Origin: Misgurnus anguillicaudatus
Lineage: Eukaryota > Chordata > Actinopteri > Cypriniformes > Cobitidae
Direction: 5' to 3'
Assembly: GCF_027580225.2 (NCBI RefSeq)
Contig: NC_073357.2
Location: forward strand, 43,796,001-43,860,000
Length of the DNA: 64,000 nt
Shown: piece by piece, positions 46,401-58,070 of the stretch
How positions within the stretch are numbered: the first letter of the stretch is position 1
Layout of the letters: every line of letters begins with the position of its first letter
Notes under the pieces: model-generated
The model's database searches: none
What the model saw: only the letters and a program-made list of their open reading frames with translations
What the model was told of the DNA's origin: nothing
Position numbers and translations under genes: made by a program

Positions 46401-47282
46401 AGCAGTCATGCAATGTTGCGTCGTTCCAACCTAAAACACTAAAACATGGCGCTTAAGAGCTTTGTGCATTCGAAAACAAGGAGCTCATTCACTAAAATGT
46501 ATCCACCTTATTCTTGACGTAAATGCGGGCACCGCCATCTTTGAGCTCATATGGGCAAAACTTCCGGTGAGCCACTACAGCTAATGGTAGTACTATTGAG
46601 AGGGATACAAGTCCGCCGTTTTGACTGGCATTTTAATGCTTATTATGAAATCCAGGAAGGCCGGCATCATTTGTGAAGTTAGTGGTTGCCATAATAGCTG
46701 ATACAAAAGCAGTAAATCTCTACAAAACATTTGTTTTAACTATAATACACGCACAATAACTGAATGTGTATGTGGCGCACATGCATCTATTAACTGTATC
46801 CACACATCCATCCAGTAAAACCTTTTATAGAAACTGACAGTGAACAATTATGCTGATAAAAATATGCTGATTTAGCTGGTTTATTTATTTTGCCACTATA
46901 TATTATTACAAAAATGAGATTACAGTACAGAATATATAGCCTACGTCATTAACTGCTTATTAGTTAATGTTTATAATAGTTTGTGATGTGTTTGCGCGTA
47001 ACGTTACTTTTGTAATGTTTTGCATGATTTAAAAAAAGCAAATAATTTCATAAGCTCATGTTTTATCTACTGCATAATAATATTTCCATAAAACGAAAAC
47101 AATACTGAAACATGTAATAGTAGTTTAATATGTGTATTATGGTTTGTTTAAATAACTTACAGTGTGTTGAATCAGAAGTATACGTTTCTGCGGCTGTGGG
47201 ATTGCGTAAAGCTTGATGTGTCGCCATAAAAAACGAGTCGAAAAAAGTCAATTAAAAATTGCTGTTTAAAAAAAAACTCACA

Positions 47283-47317
47283 CCAGAGGGACAGTTGTGA
47301 CATTTTAAACCATCACC
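47283..47317 (-). other. Ly6/CD59-like exon-start fragment (weak)
   Basis: On the minus strand an acceptor-like CCTTTTCAG precedes a stretch encoding GDGLKCHNCPSG, followed by a donor-like GTGAGT. Upstream in the same frame lies a hydrophobic run (FLFLTF). The LxCxxC pattern after a signal-like segment is how mature Ly6/uPAR-family proteins begin. The remaining eight or so cysteines are not found nearby, so this may be a broken relic or a chance match. Confidence 0.15.
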
Positions 47318-48590
47318 TGAAAAGGTTAAAAACAAGAAGTGTCTGTATATTCCATGTATTAAACACTCGACTGACTGTCCCACTGTAGAGATACTGGTAT
47401 GTCTCTGTGCTTTTATATTTGTGCATTGAAGACCCGTCACCCCAGAGGAACAACATGAAACGATTGAATATATCTTTATATGATGTATCAGGACACTTCT
47501 TAATTTCATCCTCACACTGGCTCATACATGAAATTATGACCGTAATCATCATGGAAAACGCAGGTTTCAGTTCAATGACAGTACGTGCCGGAAGTCGCGC
47601 CCATAATTCGCGCAAAGTGTCATGGGGCGTAGGAAAAGTGTGGATAGATGGTTGCGAAATGCAGACATGAATTGTAGTTGGCATGATAGAAGAGAATTTC
47701 GATGGTGATTGTGTCATGAAATAATTCAATTAACATTTAGCAATTGAACATACTAAAGTAAAAATGTTGAGAAAGACCGGACAAGACATGTCCGGTTATT
47801 GTTTATAGTTTATGTATATATTTAAGTTAAGTATTAATATAGAGGTGTGTGTTTAGCTGTGTTTTGAGGTTGTCTCAGCAGACCAACTTTGGGTTATAAG
47901 CACATTACAAAAGAACATAATACATGTAATGGAATACACCAAATCACCTTTTCCACCTGTTGTGTTGAATACCCCAGACCACAGTTTTATAAAAACTAAC
48001 ACAAGATTTATTTTTAGTTGATGAGGTTTAAGACAAACCCATAATGGACCCCCACATACCTCAAAAGGTAGATTGGGCTTGTGAGAAACTGTGTGGAGTG
48101 ATTCTTGCATTCGGTCCCGCTTGCCTGCGAGTGCGCTAATCAATCGCCGTGCCCTTGTAACACCGAAAGATTTGAGTCGCTTGACCACTGATGAGGAAAG
48201 AGTTTAGCGGGGTTGTAGGTTCGGGTGACGTGGACGGTGGAGAGGTAGTGGGGGAAGACAAGTTTTCACCGAGTGACAGTTTTAACTCTTTTCAAAGGTA
48301 CAGAGTGATTAATGAGGGCCTTTTATGGTGAGCGGGAGCAGGGGTTTGGGTGAGTCACGGGCCTGAGAGTATTGACATCTCCATTATTTACTGAGTGATT
48401 GGGGCAGCCGAAGGGCCCCTGATTAGAAAACAATAAATGCTCTTATTGGTGATCTGGGCCTAAGCAGGACACTTCAAATGCATGTCTGAGGTTTTCTAAT
48501 TACTGTGGCCAACTGCACGCTGGACTGTGATAAACCAAAAGCAATAGAGTAGTCCCCGGGGGGAGTGGGCAGGGCCTGCGGTCTGCATAA

Positions 48591-48595
<5 letters not shown>

Positions 48596-48648
<53 letters not shown>
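48596..48648. repeat. (GT)n microsatellite
   Basis: About 26 GT units; the His-Thr frames on the minus strand are artefacts. Confidence 0.97.
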
Positions 48649-48652
<4 letters not shown>

Positions 48653-49017
48653 GCATTGTGCATTAGAATACAATGAATGGTCCTGAAATATATGAAAATC
48701 CCTGGAGAGCATATTCATTGGAAAGGTTTATTGCATTTACGCTCTTTCTGTTTAACAAGTCTAAATTGTATTTTGACAGTCATTTAGTGTCAGTATCAAT
48801 AAATAACCACCAACAGCTCATTTTCACCTTTTGTTATTTATTTATTTCTCACTGATTCAATTCTGTGGGCTTAGGTGCAAAAATAAATTAAAGCATATAT
48901 ATAAAGGACTTGTTAAGGAACACGCAGGCTTAATTGTTATGTTATGTGATGTATTTTGTATATCATATGCATTAAATTCACTTTATTTTACTTGTTGTGC
49001 CATTACTAGCTACTAAC

Positions 49018-49318
49018 AGGAACTCAACTCAAGTCTTTATCTTTACAGAATAAAACTATACAAAAACAGCCTCATGCAAAGCATTCTGGGAACCAGAAAT
49101 CATCGTCAACCTTTTTCTGTTTTTTTGCTTCAGATTTTTGTTTCCCAGAATGTTTTGCTTGATGCTTTTTTTGTTTTACTCTGTAAAGACAAAGACCCGC
49201 AAATGTTAAATGTTCATTTAACTTTGAACAAAATGTTCCAAGCAAATAACACAAATTTAAATCTACGGTAAATTACCGGCAACTCAGCTGCAATTTTTAC
49301 GGGTTTTTTTACAGTGTA
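49018..49318. mobile_element. TACACTGTAAAA foldback element, truncated copy
   Basis: It shares the right half and most of the centre with 27941-28362: TTCATTTAACTTTGAACAAA, TCTACGGTAAATTACCGGCA and the TTTTTTTACAGTGTA end. The left terminus is missing. Confidence 0.75.
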
Positions 49319-49611
49319 CCTGAAAGCCATACTTGAGTAAAAGTACAGATACCTTACTGTAAAAATTACTCCACTACAAGTTAAAAGTTACCAATTTAAA
49401 TACGACTTGAGTAAAAGTCTTAAAGTAACCCATTTTAAAAGTACTTAAGTATTTTACTCAAACTGAATGTTGGCTCAAAGATGCACTAGTCCTCAACACA
49501 GAGATATTGTAGGTCAGTAAAAAACAAGAAAGTTTATTTATGAGGTTTTACTTCCTAATATAGAAAAGAAATCAAACACTGCAATATTTCGACATGGCAG
49601 AACAAACACAG

Positions 49612-50003
49612 TGTCACGATCCTGGCAGCTTTCATGTATTTTTGTGTCTTGTTTATTGTGACAGGATCGTGGCATTGCTACCTGTGTTATGATGTCTTGT
49701 GGGAGATCTAGATTTACCTCAGTTGTGTGTGCCATGTGTTTCCCAGTTTTGAGTGTGGCCCTGCCCCCTTGTTATCTAATTAATGAGTCATTATTAGTTA
49801 CTCCTCTTACCTGTTTACCTTGATTAGTTTCCCTATTTAATCTCCTAGTGTTTTGTGCTCGTTCATTGTCTTCAGTACTTTGGTTATGTTTGTCATGTTA
49901 GGTTTTGTCATGTTTGCTCCCTCGAGGGCTTTCTGTTATTTATTAAAACTCATTTTTGTTGAGAGCTGCCTGCGTTTGGGTTCTGTCTTTGAAAATCCTG
50001 ACA
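49612..50003 (+). repeat. Left LTR, 392 bp
   Basis: TGTCACGATCCTGG to GAAAATCCTGACA. By eye it is identical to the right LTR apart from two indels (7 and 9 bp missing here, near 49850 and 49872). A terminal hairpin GTCACGATCCTG / CAGGATCGTGGC lies at its start, a TATTTAA box near 49834 and a TATTAAA near 49940. Direction is inferred from the polypurine tract. Confidence 0.93.
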
Positions 50004-50113
50004 GAATGAACGAGCCATTCATGAACCCAGCGGGCAGCTCTGTTTTGGTTCTTGTCAAGCGTCTATGTCCTCGTCAGCCTGTTCCTGGCCTGAGTCTTGG
50101 GTTCCTGGTCTGT

Positions 50114-50416
50114 GTGTCTCGAGAGGGAGTTACTGGTCGGAGTATCTCGAGTGGGAATTCTGTGCCGAAGAGCCTCAAGAGTGTGTTCCCGCACGGTGAG
50201 CCTTGAGAGGATGTCCTGAGTCGAAGAGTCACGAGGGTGTGCTCCTGTCTGGAGAGGCACAAGAGTTTGTGCGCGCTCGGGGAGCCACGAGGGTGTGTGC
50301 TCGGTCGGTGAACCTCGAAAGTTCGTTCCCGGACGGACAGCCTCCTGAGATTTTTGGTCAGAGACCTTCAAGAGTATGTCCTGGATCAGAGACTCTCTAA
50401 AGTGTTCCATGTCAGA
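50114..50416. repeat. 28-bp imperfect tandem repeat, about 11 units
   Basis: Ten units of exactly 28 bp and one of 23 bp follow the pattern GAGCCTCGAGAGTGTGTTCC plus eight variable bases. Units are 50-70 percent alike. As 28 is not a multiple of three, the frame rotates each unit, yet the minus strand stays open for 130 codons (50063-50455), which I regard as compositional. Confidence 0.8.
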
Positions 50417-50647
50417 GCAGTGGGATGTGTCCGAAGTCTGCGAGTTCCAGGTCATGCTTCATATTCGGAGTCCAACTGTTTGTGGGAATCGTCAGTTCCC
50501 TTCTTGTCTTGGGACTCCGTTGCAAGCTATGTCTAGTTCCCTGACTTTTTGGACATTCCCTGTTGCTTTTAATTTTGTTCATGTATGTGACTTTTTTTAT
50601 TGTGTTTCCTGGGGAACGCCAGGAGGCGTTCATTAAGAGGGGAGTAA

Positions 50648-51055
50648 TGTCACGATCCTGGCAGCTTTCATGTATTTTTGTGTCTTGTTTATTGTGACAG
50701 GATCGTGGCATTGCTACCTGTGTTATGATGTCTTGTGGGAGATCTAGATTTACCTCAGTTGTGTGTGCCATGTGTTTCCCAGTTTTGAGTGTGGCCCTGC
50801 CCCCTTGTTATCTAATTAATGAGTCATTATTAGTTACTCCTCTTACCTGTTTACCTTGATTAGTTTCCCTATTTAATCTCCTAGTGTTTTCAGTCTTGTG
50901 CTCGTTCATTGTCTTCAGTGTCTTCAGTACTTTGGTTATGTTTGTCATGTTAGGTTTTGTCATGTTTGCTCCCTCGAGGGCTTTCTGTTATTTATTAAAA
51001 CTCATTTTTGTTGAGAGCTGCCTGCGTTTGGGTTCTGTCTTTGAAAATCCTGACA
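50648..51055 (+). repeat. Right LTR, 408 bp
   Basis: It differs from the left LTR only by an extra CAGTCTT and a tandem duplication of TGTCTTCAG, which together account for the 16-bp length difference. Near identity means a recent insertion. Confidence 0.93.
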
Positions 51056-51951
51056 CACAGATTAAACACAGTCATAGTGTATTGACTAAAATTTAATTTA
51101 GTTTTAGTCATGTTTTAGTCATCTGAATTGATTTATTTTTATTCTAGTTTTAGTCAACTAAATGCCATGAAATTTTAGCTGATGAAATTTACATTAAATT
51201 TAATTAAAACCCATTTAATTTTATTTTTTTATGTACTTGAATGTGCCATGCTGACAAATATGTAGCCTAGCTGTTGTGATATAAATATTGTTATAAAGGC
51301 CTATCCTAAAAAAGTTATAATCTTAATGCGGAATGACCCACCTGCAATCGCGCTTCACGTTTGTTTTGATTGTAGCATCAGAATCAAATGTGATATGCAT
51401 CCATATGTCTGCTCTTTATCTCTTTCTTCAGACCAGACGTCATTTTTTCTGTACAGTTTATGACATACGCAGCAAGCTGATGTCCCGCCGAGTAGATTTT
51501 TACCCCTGCCCCTGTGTTATAGTTTGCGCTATGGTGGCTCAACACAAACCGTTCAGCGTTTGACATGAAAGTACCGCGAGACCAGACTTCTCCATATGCA
51601 TTTGATTCGCTCTCGCAGTACTTTGATTTCATACGATTGCCCTGCATAGCGCCACATGAAGTCCCTCAGTTGTGTGTTTGCGTCTAAACTCGCGACCAAA
51701 GATTCAATCCATCACCCTCTGACACTTTTGTCTGGTTTTTATTCGTTGACGAATAAACAATGTAGCGAGTAACGGAAAGTGTCAGTTCAAATGTAGTGGT
51801 GTAAAGAGTACAAATAACCAATCAAAAATGTAGTTGAGTAGAGTGTAAAGGTTGCTTATATTTTTGATACTCAGTACAAGTACAAAGTAGCCCCAAAAAA
51901 TACTTAAGTACAGTAACGAAGTACACTTACTCAAGTACTTTACACCTCTGG

Positions 51952-52727
51952 TATTATATGATAAAGGAAACGTTTCTTTGTTACCATTATGTAGTGGGAT
52001 TTAGTCTAAAGGTAACATTAGAGAGACAGATATATTGGATACAGGCGAGTCATTCCACTGGCAGCAATGGTAAGAGTCTTTTTTATTAAAAGCATATGTG
52101 ATGAACTTGGCTATAGCTAAATAACTAGCGTAATAAAGTGTGTAATTCCTGACCCATTAGCACCACCAAACCATAGTGCAAAAATAATGACAATATTAAA
52201 AGTCTCTTTCCACATGTACTGTTCTAACTGCAATATACTCCAGCTATTGGTTGAACCAATGTTGTTATGCCAGATGAACAGGCCAAGGCTGGCAATTAAG
52301 TAATTAATGTGACTCCTTTAGAAGCAATTAATGTGGCTTTGTTGATTACAATTTTCAAAGTAATTCAGCAGTAATCCAAAGTAAGGCCATTTGTTGAACT
52401 TACACTATACACTAAATATTAACATCTCTTTCAGTTTCTGTGATGTCTACTATAGTGATCACAGAGCACATACATTGATGTCTATTACTGCTGTTACTAA
52501 TTTTAAAATATACTATATATAACTCCATATGATGATAACCTGACAGAATGTGGAAAAACACTGTAAAGCATTTACACATTTAAAACAATGTTATTCATAT
52601 ATTTTAAACAATGATATTTATCATTTTTTAACAGTGACATTCAAATATGTTTACTATATAAAAAACACTCTGGGTCACAGTATTCATTTTATAGATTGGA
52701 TTTATTAATCTATAGGATATCTACGTG
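51952..52727. other. AT-rich noncoding DNA
   Basis: No gene or repeat ends were recognised. Confidence 0.4.
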
Positions 52728-52960
52728 TTATCCTCCTAAGACCTGGATGTCCATATATGTGGACGTCACACTTTTTGCACCATAATGATTAATTCTGTGT
52801 AACTGGAACCTGTTGTACACAAACATGGACAATTACACTGCTTCATTTTTAAAGAAAAAAAAAAAATGGTTATTATATTTATTGGTTCTTCTTAACCCCA
52901 GAATAGCTGGTTGAAATCTGAAACAAAAGACAAACCAAAGCTCGGGTCCTAGAAGGTTAA
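52728..52960. mobile_element. Short TTAA-type element with CCTCCTAAGACC ends
   Basis: The left end TTATCCTCCTAAGACCTGG and inverted right end TTAACCTTCTAGGACCCGAG are similar. The interior has GTCCATATATGTGGAC, a perfect palindrome. Non-coding, about 230 bp. Confidence 0.55.
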
Positions 52961-54168
52961 ATATTATTATAAAATAAAATGTAAATATTCATAATTTAAT
53001 AATTTCTGAATTTATTGTTTCACTTGTTTGAAATACAGTATATATTTGACATGTTTCTAATAAAGAACATGTTATTTTGAACATTAGACACATTATGCAA
53101 TATAATTGTATACATGCAATTAGTTTTTTATTACTCTTAAAGATAGCTCCATTAATTATCCATTTTTATATTTAAATCATTCAACCCTTGCGACAAATGT
53201 ACTGGACGCAGTCTGCATAGAAACAGGATAGTTTCAGAGCAAACAGAATCATCTTCACACATTTTTCCGGCTGACATTTAGGCTTTGAGAAAAAGCCCAC
53301 GTTTAATGAGAATCAACCTTTCGATGCGATGAAATATTAAAGTCTAATTTTAAACATTATGATGGCTGCCTTTCTGTCTGATTACAATGAAACGTTTAAA
53401 TTCTCACAAGAGGCAATTTTTCCATATTAAGCGGGTAACATTATTTACAAACTTTTTAAATGAAACTTTTTATATAGCAGTCAGGTTTAGTTTATTGTTT
53501 CTGAGTAAAAGTGAAGTAATTTTCTCTTTCTCGTGTTATTTTCATTCATACTGTATGTTGTATCATTTGTTGCGGATATATAATTTCTTCTTGGATATAA
53601 TTATTTTGCAGCAATGATTTAATTTACTACAGCTTTAATAACATATTCACATAGTATGAACCATAAGCAAACACTAGACCTTTTAAACTTTCTTTTATTT
53701 GTATAAGTAAGTTGAATTTTTATGTTTGCCTTATATATCAAATCTAGAGATTTATTGAATATTCCAGAAATTAATATTAGACATACATTTTATTCTAATG
53801 TAATTGTTTATACTGTACTGGGTCTATTTTGACAGTTCTGTCACTGTTTAAATCTCCAATAGCAAATCTATTGTTGACTTCTAGTTTCTAAGGAAAGTGT
53901 GTTTCAGCCTGCTGTGTTAAAGTGATGCTTGATAACACCACAAATATCATTGCATATCACAAGTGACATCACAGATGGCAAGACGTATGGCATGTCATCA
54001 TCAGATGGTGACACAGTTGCCCGAGTCCTATCACAATTCTATATTTATTTATTTATTTGTTTAGGAACCCAGCACATTAACCCTGCTTCATGAATAGAGA
54101 ACTGAATATACTATAGTCAGAGGAATATAGATTATAGGAGAAAAACCTAATGTACATGAAAAAGTTAT
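52961..54168. other. AT-rich noncoding DNA
   Basis: No gene is supportable; the open frame at 53387-53617 is AT-driven and without a domain. Confidence 0.4.
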
Positions 54169-54700
54169 TTTAAAGGTCTCATTCTTTCTGTGTTTTTGAA
54201 GCTTTGATTGTGTTTACAGTTTGAAATATAACATGTGTTCATGTTTCACGTGTAAAAAAAAAACGCTGTATTTTTCACACAATTTACTTATCTGTATAGC
54301 GCTGTTTTCACTGTCCTCAAAACGGGTTGATGACTTCCTTGGTCTATGAAGTCCCTCCTTCAGAAATACGTACCGAGATCTGATTGTGTAGTTTGTATAG
54401 TGTGTTGTGATTCAATTGAAGCTTAGCTTGCCGTTAGCTTAGCTGGCGACTGACATATTCCTGTGGGCGGAGTTTAGTCAGAAAACTGTTCTAGTGACGT
54501 TTTTAAACCAGGAAGTAGAGGGCTGTAGTCCAAACTGGCCGTTCGCTGTAGGCTTTGAAAGGTGAATTCAGTTAAAAGAATATCGCCTGGCAGTGAACTT
54601 TGAGCTTTATCATTTTACAGGTATTATTTATGCTATTATAGCAACATTACACACCAACTAGGGTTTAAAAAATTGGATCAGAAAGAACGTGACCTTTAAA
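54169..54700. mobile_element. TTTAAAGGTC-ended inverted-repeat element
   Basis: The left end TTTAAAGGTCTCATTCTTTC and inverted right end TTTAAAGGTCACGTTCTTTC match over 20 bp apart from two substitutions. Interior words GTGGGCGGAGTTTAGTCAG and CTTAGCTTGCCGTTAGCTTA recall widespread fish repeats. Non-coding. Confidence 0.85.
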
Positions 54701-56391
54701 CAAAGTAGCCTTAATGTCAATGAAAGTTGTTTTAGGGCCAGCAAGTATCCTTGATGGAAAAAATAGGAAGCATATATTTAATATCAGTAGGCATTTTTTC
54801 CTCAAGTAAGTAAACAAGAAAACAAGAATTGTATTAACATTTGCTTAATCATAAGATTGTGTGTATGCTGTAAAGTCAGTGTGCGGTGGTGGTTGGGCAT
54901 GTATTTTTTTGAAACAGGCATCATAGAGGACCTGTATGTTTGATGGGTAGAAAGGCAGGAGATGGAAGCTTTTCCACACCGGATTTATGTCAAACGCAAG
55001 CCCTCCGAAATAGCAGTTCTCCACCCTCCCTGGATTTACGTGTCACTTAATGGGCAGAGACAGGCCCGTCCTTGACAAGTACACCTGTCAGCCAGCCGTG
55101 AATGACAGGGCCAAGTCACATTCTATCCTCAAATTCCCTGTGTCAAAACAGAAAGAATAACATCGAAATCAAACGTGCAAGCGGGTACTAATCAACTACC
55201 GTATACCTCACACAGAGACAACATCGAGCGAGTTTATATGAAGAAGAAGCATGAGTGCGTAGGTGTGTGCCGCCCACTGTGTTATAAAGGACTGATGTGC
55301 TGCTGTAACTCACTAATCTATACAGAGGGAGTGGCCAGTATGATGGATCTTTCCACTAACATCGTTCCTATCGATGCTAAAATTGCAAACAATTGAAAGT
55401 GCACTGTTAGAGCTAACATTTAGCCATGTAAAAATAGCATTTGACCAAGTGGGTGAGCAGTGCCAGCACAGAGCCAAGAGGCAGGAGAAGTGAAGAGAGT
55501 AAATACCCCAATCCGTTCTTTAAAGAGAGCGTCAGACGTTTTAGAGAGCTCTGCAAAGTTATCACATCGTGACAGCAACAGCCAGGAGTGTCTCCTCGTT
55601 CGACTCTTTAAACAAAATATCGTTGCGCGGTAAAATTGATGACGCTGTTGAGTTGTGTTCACTTTCTTCTAATATCTTCAAAGAAACGCTGCCTCGCAGT
55701 GCAAAAAGCGAAATAGATTTTGACTTGGCTGTTTGTGTGTATGTGTGTATACATGAACTGGAAAGAAAAATATACTGGTAGTTATAAATGATTAACTCAA
55801 GCCTGCTAAAAAAATATCAGCACAAGCTTAACAAAATTAGGATGAATGGCCTTTAAACCTAAACAGCAAATAATGCATAAACATCGGCTAACAGACCAGT
55901 TTAAAAGAAGATCTAAGCTCATCAAACCAGTTTAGGCTGGTTTTAGCCGTTATTTTCAGCAGGGAACATATAAATCAGACGCTATAAAAGAGACAAACTT
56001 TTGAGAGAATGATTGTAAAAGGCTCGTAGACTAAAGGCTGTCAGAGAGCAGTATCTCTCATTGTCAAGATTAATGAAATTCAGACAGAGATCAGAAGAAA
56101 AGAGGAGTTACCCTCAACCCCTGATTTGGAATCAGCCTTTCCTCCATCAGAAAGAGTGTATTTAACCGTTATCCGCCGTAAAGCCATTACGGTGACATTC
56201 TCATCGATGCTCGGCTCCTATCAGCACCCACCAATGTCCTAGATGTCAACAAGACACATTTTTGTGACCTGCCCATTAGAATGATGGCTTCAATATAAAG
56301 AGAATCTGCTACTCACAGCCTATTCAAAATACAGTTCCAGTGTGAAATAAGAGAGACAAAGCATAAAGAAGAGTGTGTTGGGAAGTATCCA

Positions 56392-56411
56392 TGTGTGTGT
56401 GTGTGTGTGTC
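56392..56411. repeat. Short (GT)n tract
   Basis: Ten GT units. Confidence 0.9.
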
Positions 56412-56532
56412 TAAAGAAGTGTATAGATGACACATCCTTGGCATCACGCAGCACACAAACTCCTCACAGAACGGCACACCAATTCTGCGGAGGGACAGGA
56501 TTGACTGTGACACCCGGCAGCCCAGCCCTGCG

Positions 56533-56541
56533 CTATAAAAA
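56533..56541 (+). promoter_or_regulatory. TATA-box-like site
   Basis: CTATAAAAAG in a GC-rich context (CAGCCCTGCG before it), followed by a short GAGT tract and an ATG frame about 100 bp downstream (56633-56821, 62 codons, no domain). The arrangement resembles a focused promoter, but no known gene follows. Confidence 0.25.
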
Positions 56542-57599
56542 GCCTGCATATGCTCTACTCTTGGGTTGAGAAAGAAAGCAAGAGAGAGTGAGTGAGTGAG
56601 TGAGTAAGAGAGACACTACTGAGTGAGAGGCCGTGTATGTGTGGACCCCACCATCACCACCTTTCCATATGGGGAGGCGGACCCTCACACTGCTGATGGA
56701 CAGGCGGGCTGAGATGGCCCATCTGCGCCTTTTTGCAGGTGTTTCCAATGATTATATTATTAGCTCTATCCGCTCATCTTTGAGTTTTATGGCATTTTTA
56801 GTGTCCGCGGCTCCAGCGTGAGGGGAGAAGAGAAGTAAAATATATCCACCAACACCGCCATCTGTCTCCTGGAAGATGCACATCCCGTCTTCCAAGGAAA
56901 CAGGGTTTTTATTCCAGTTTTATGAGGGCATAGCTTTTGATTTCATTTTTCATTGCTGTGATTGTGTGTACGTTTGTGTGCGTGTGTGTGGGGGTGAAAG
57001 TAAGCATGTAGCCATATGTTGCAGAGGGATAAGCTGGGGAAATGTTTTGACTAGGCAGTGAAGCCATTAGCATGGTAATGCTAAAAATAATGACAAATTA
57101 ATTAATATCATCATCTGCTGCTCCTTAAGAAACAGTCATCAAAGACTCAAAGCAGGGATCAACAAGCTTCGATCAACAGATTTTTGAGGCTCGCACACTC
57201 TTTCGCCTTAGGACTCTCGAGATGATTTATTCACCAAATTTTGTTTGATAACTTTAGTCTAGTTGCATGAACGAAGCATGAATCATTAGGCCGGTTCAGC
57301 CAGTTCAATGAAAACAACCGTCCGGTTTCCCACACAAAACTATGATGTGACTTTTTAGAAAACTATGTAGAATATGTCACACAAGCTATTTGGATGACTT
57401 TATTAGTGCTTTTTGTGTTATGTATTTTTGTAACATTAAGGACTGTCTTATGAAGAACAGATTTTAGATCTGAAAAATGAGATAATGAATGTTGACCGAA
57501 TGCTCTTGGTACGTATTATATGTTTATATCTTGTTACATAAAACACCGTTTTGAAACATGTCAGCAACTCCTAGTAACTGATAGCTGGGATTGAAATCA

Positions 57600-58070
57600 T
57601 TTTTACATACAGTGTTACAATTAAGCCTCATGTATACAATGATAATGTAATGAAAACAATTGAAATACTATTAATAAAAGTGATAACTGTTAATACAATA
57701 TCAGTAGAAGTAACTCACAATTATATTTTTTGTCTTAATTTTGCAGCCCTTTAAAAAATGTATTTATATGCATTGATGCATAATACAAGGATTATTAGAT
57801 GAAGGATCATGGATGGATATATATCCACACATTCATCTATTATAGACAGATATATAAACAGTATCCACATTTAGTATATAGACTTTATTTGTATTTTAGC
57901 CAATTTTTCTAGCAGGTGTTACAACAAACCCTCTGTTTGTTACAATTAAGCCCACCTATGGGGTAAGTTATAACATTTGCACTCCTGTCACTTTCGGTGT
58001 AATTGTATGATAGTGGTAGGTCCCACAAACAAACTTTAAGTGTTCATTTGTAGCAGAGATGCGTGTATTG
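57600..58070 (-). repeat. Dispersed repeat, copy B (inverse of 11046-11720)
   Basis: Read on the minus strand it repeats copy A: CATCTCTGCTACAAATGAAC, TACACCGAAAGTGACAGG (ACACCAAACGTGAAAG in A) and CATAGGTGGGCTTAATTGTA. It is shorter than A because of internal deletions. Confidence 0.6.

Larger units (their letters stand above)
43430..49017. other. Repeat-poor single-copy DNA, candidate regulatory elements
   Basis: The blocks 44020-44480, 44640-45350, 45600-46050 and 48180-48480 are single-copy and conserved-element-like (for example TAAATGTCGTTAATTGACAC and CTGATTAGAAAACAATAAAT). G-rich stretches occur at 45085-45101 and 45169-45179. A GT tract lies at 48596. No complete gene; a Ly6-like fragment at about 47283-47317 (minus) is discussed separately. 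Confidence 0.45.
49612..51055 (+). mobile_element. Complete non-autonomous LTR retroelement
   Basis: Two direct LTRs (49612-50003 and 50648-51055), each starting TG and ending CA, flank a 644-bp interior. The whole is bracketed by a perfect 5-bp duplication CACAG (49607-49611 and 51056-51060). A polypurine tract AAGAGGGGAG lies just before the right LTR. The interior has no gag, protease or polymerase frame; it is dominated by a 28-bp imperfect tandem repeat. It must have been mobilised by enzymes of an autonomous relative (Gypsy- or retrovirus-like, unassigned). No clear tRNA primer-binding site was seen by eye. Confidence 0.93.
49319..51951. mobile_element. Old hAT-like element split by an LTR retroelement
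   Basis: The right end, inverted, reads CAGAGGTGTAAAGTACTTGA followed by GTAAGTGTACTTCG. The left end carries the related CATACTTGAGTAAAAGTACA and GAGTAAAAGTCTTAAAGTAA words. CAGAGGTG-type termini with AAGTACTTGAGTA subterminals are typical of fish hAT elements. I could not identify an 8-bp duplication. The LTR element at 49612-51055 sits inside. Confidence 0.5.
54701..57599. other. Single-copy noncoding DNA with a promoter-like site
   Basis: The block 54900-55140 is conserved-element-like. A fragment of the AGCTGG family lies at 55893-55965. A GT tract (56392-56411), a TATA-like box (56533) and a GAGT tract (56585-56605) occur in the middle. No gene is called. Confidence 0.4.

Noticed and set aside
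47313..47729. 138-codon minus-strand frame
   Set aside because: No domain recognised and composition is irregular; kept only as context for the weak Ly6-like fragment in another frame.
50114..50416. CRISPR-like array
   Set aside because: Units are contiguous and degenerate with no repeat-spacer alternation; the genome is vertebrate.
50063..50455. 130-codon minus-strand frame inside the LTR element as a gag remnant
   Set aside because: Its content is the 28-bp repeat read in rotating frames, with no zinc knuckle or protease-like motif.
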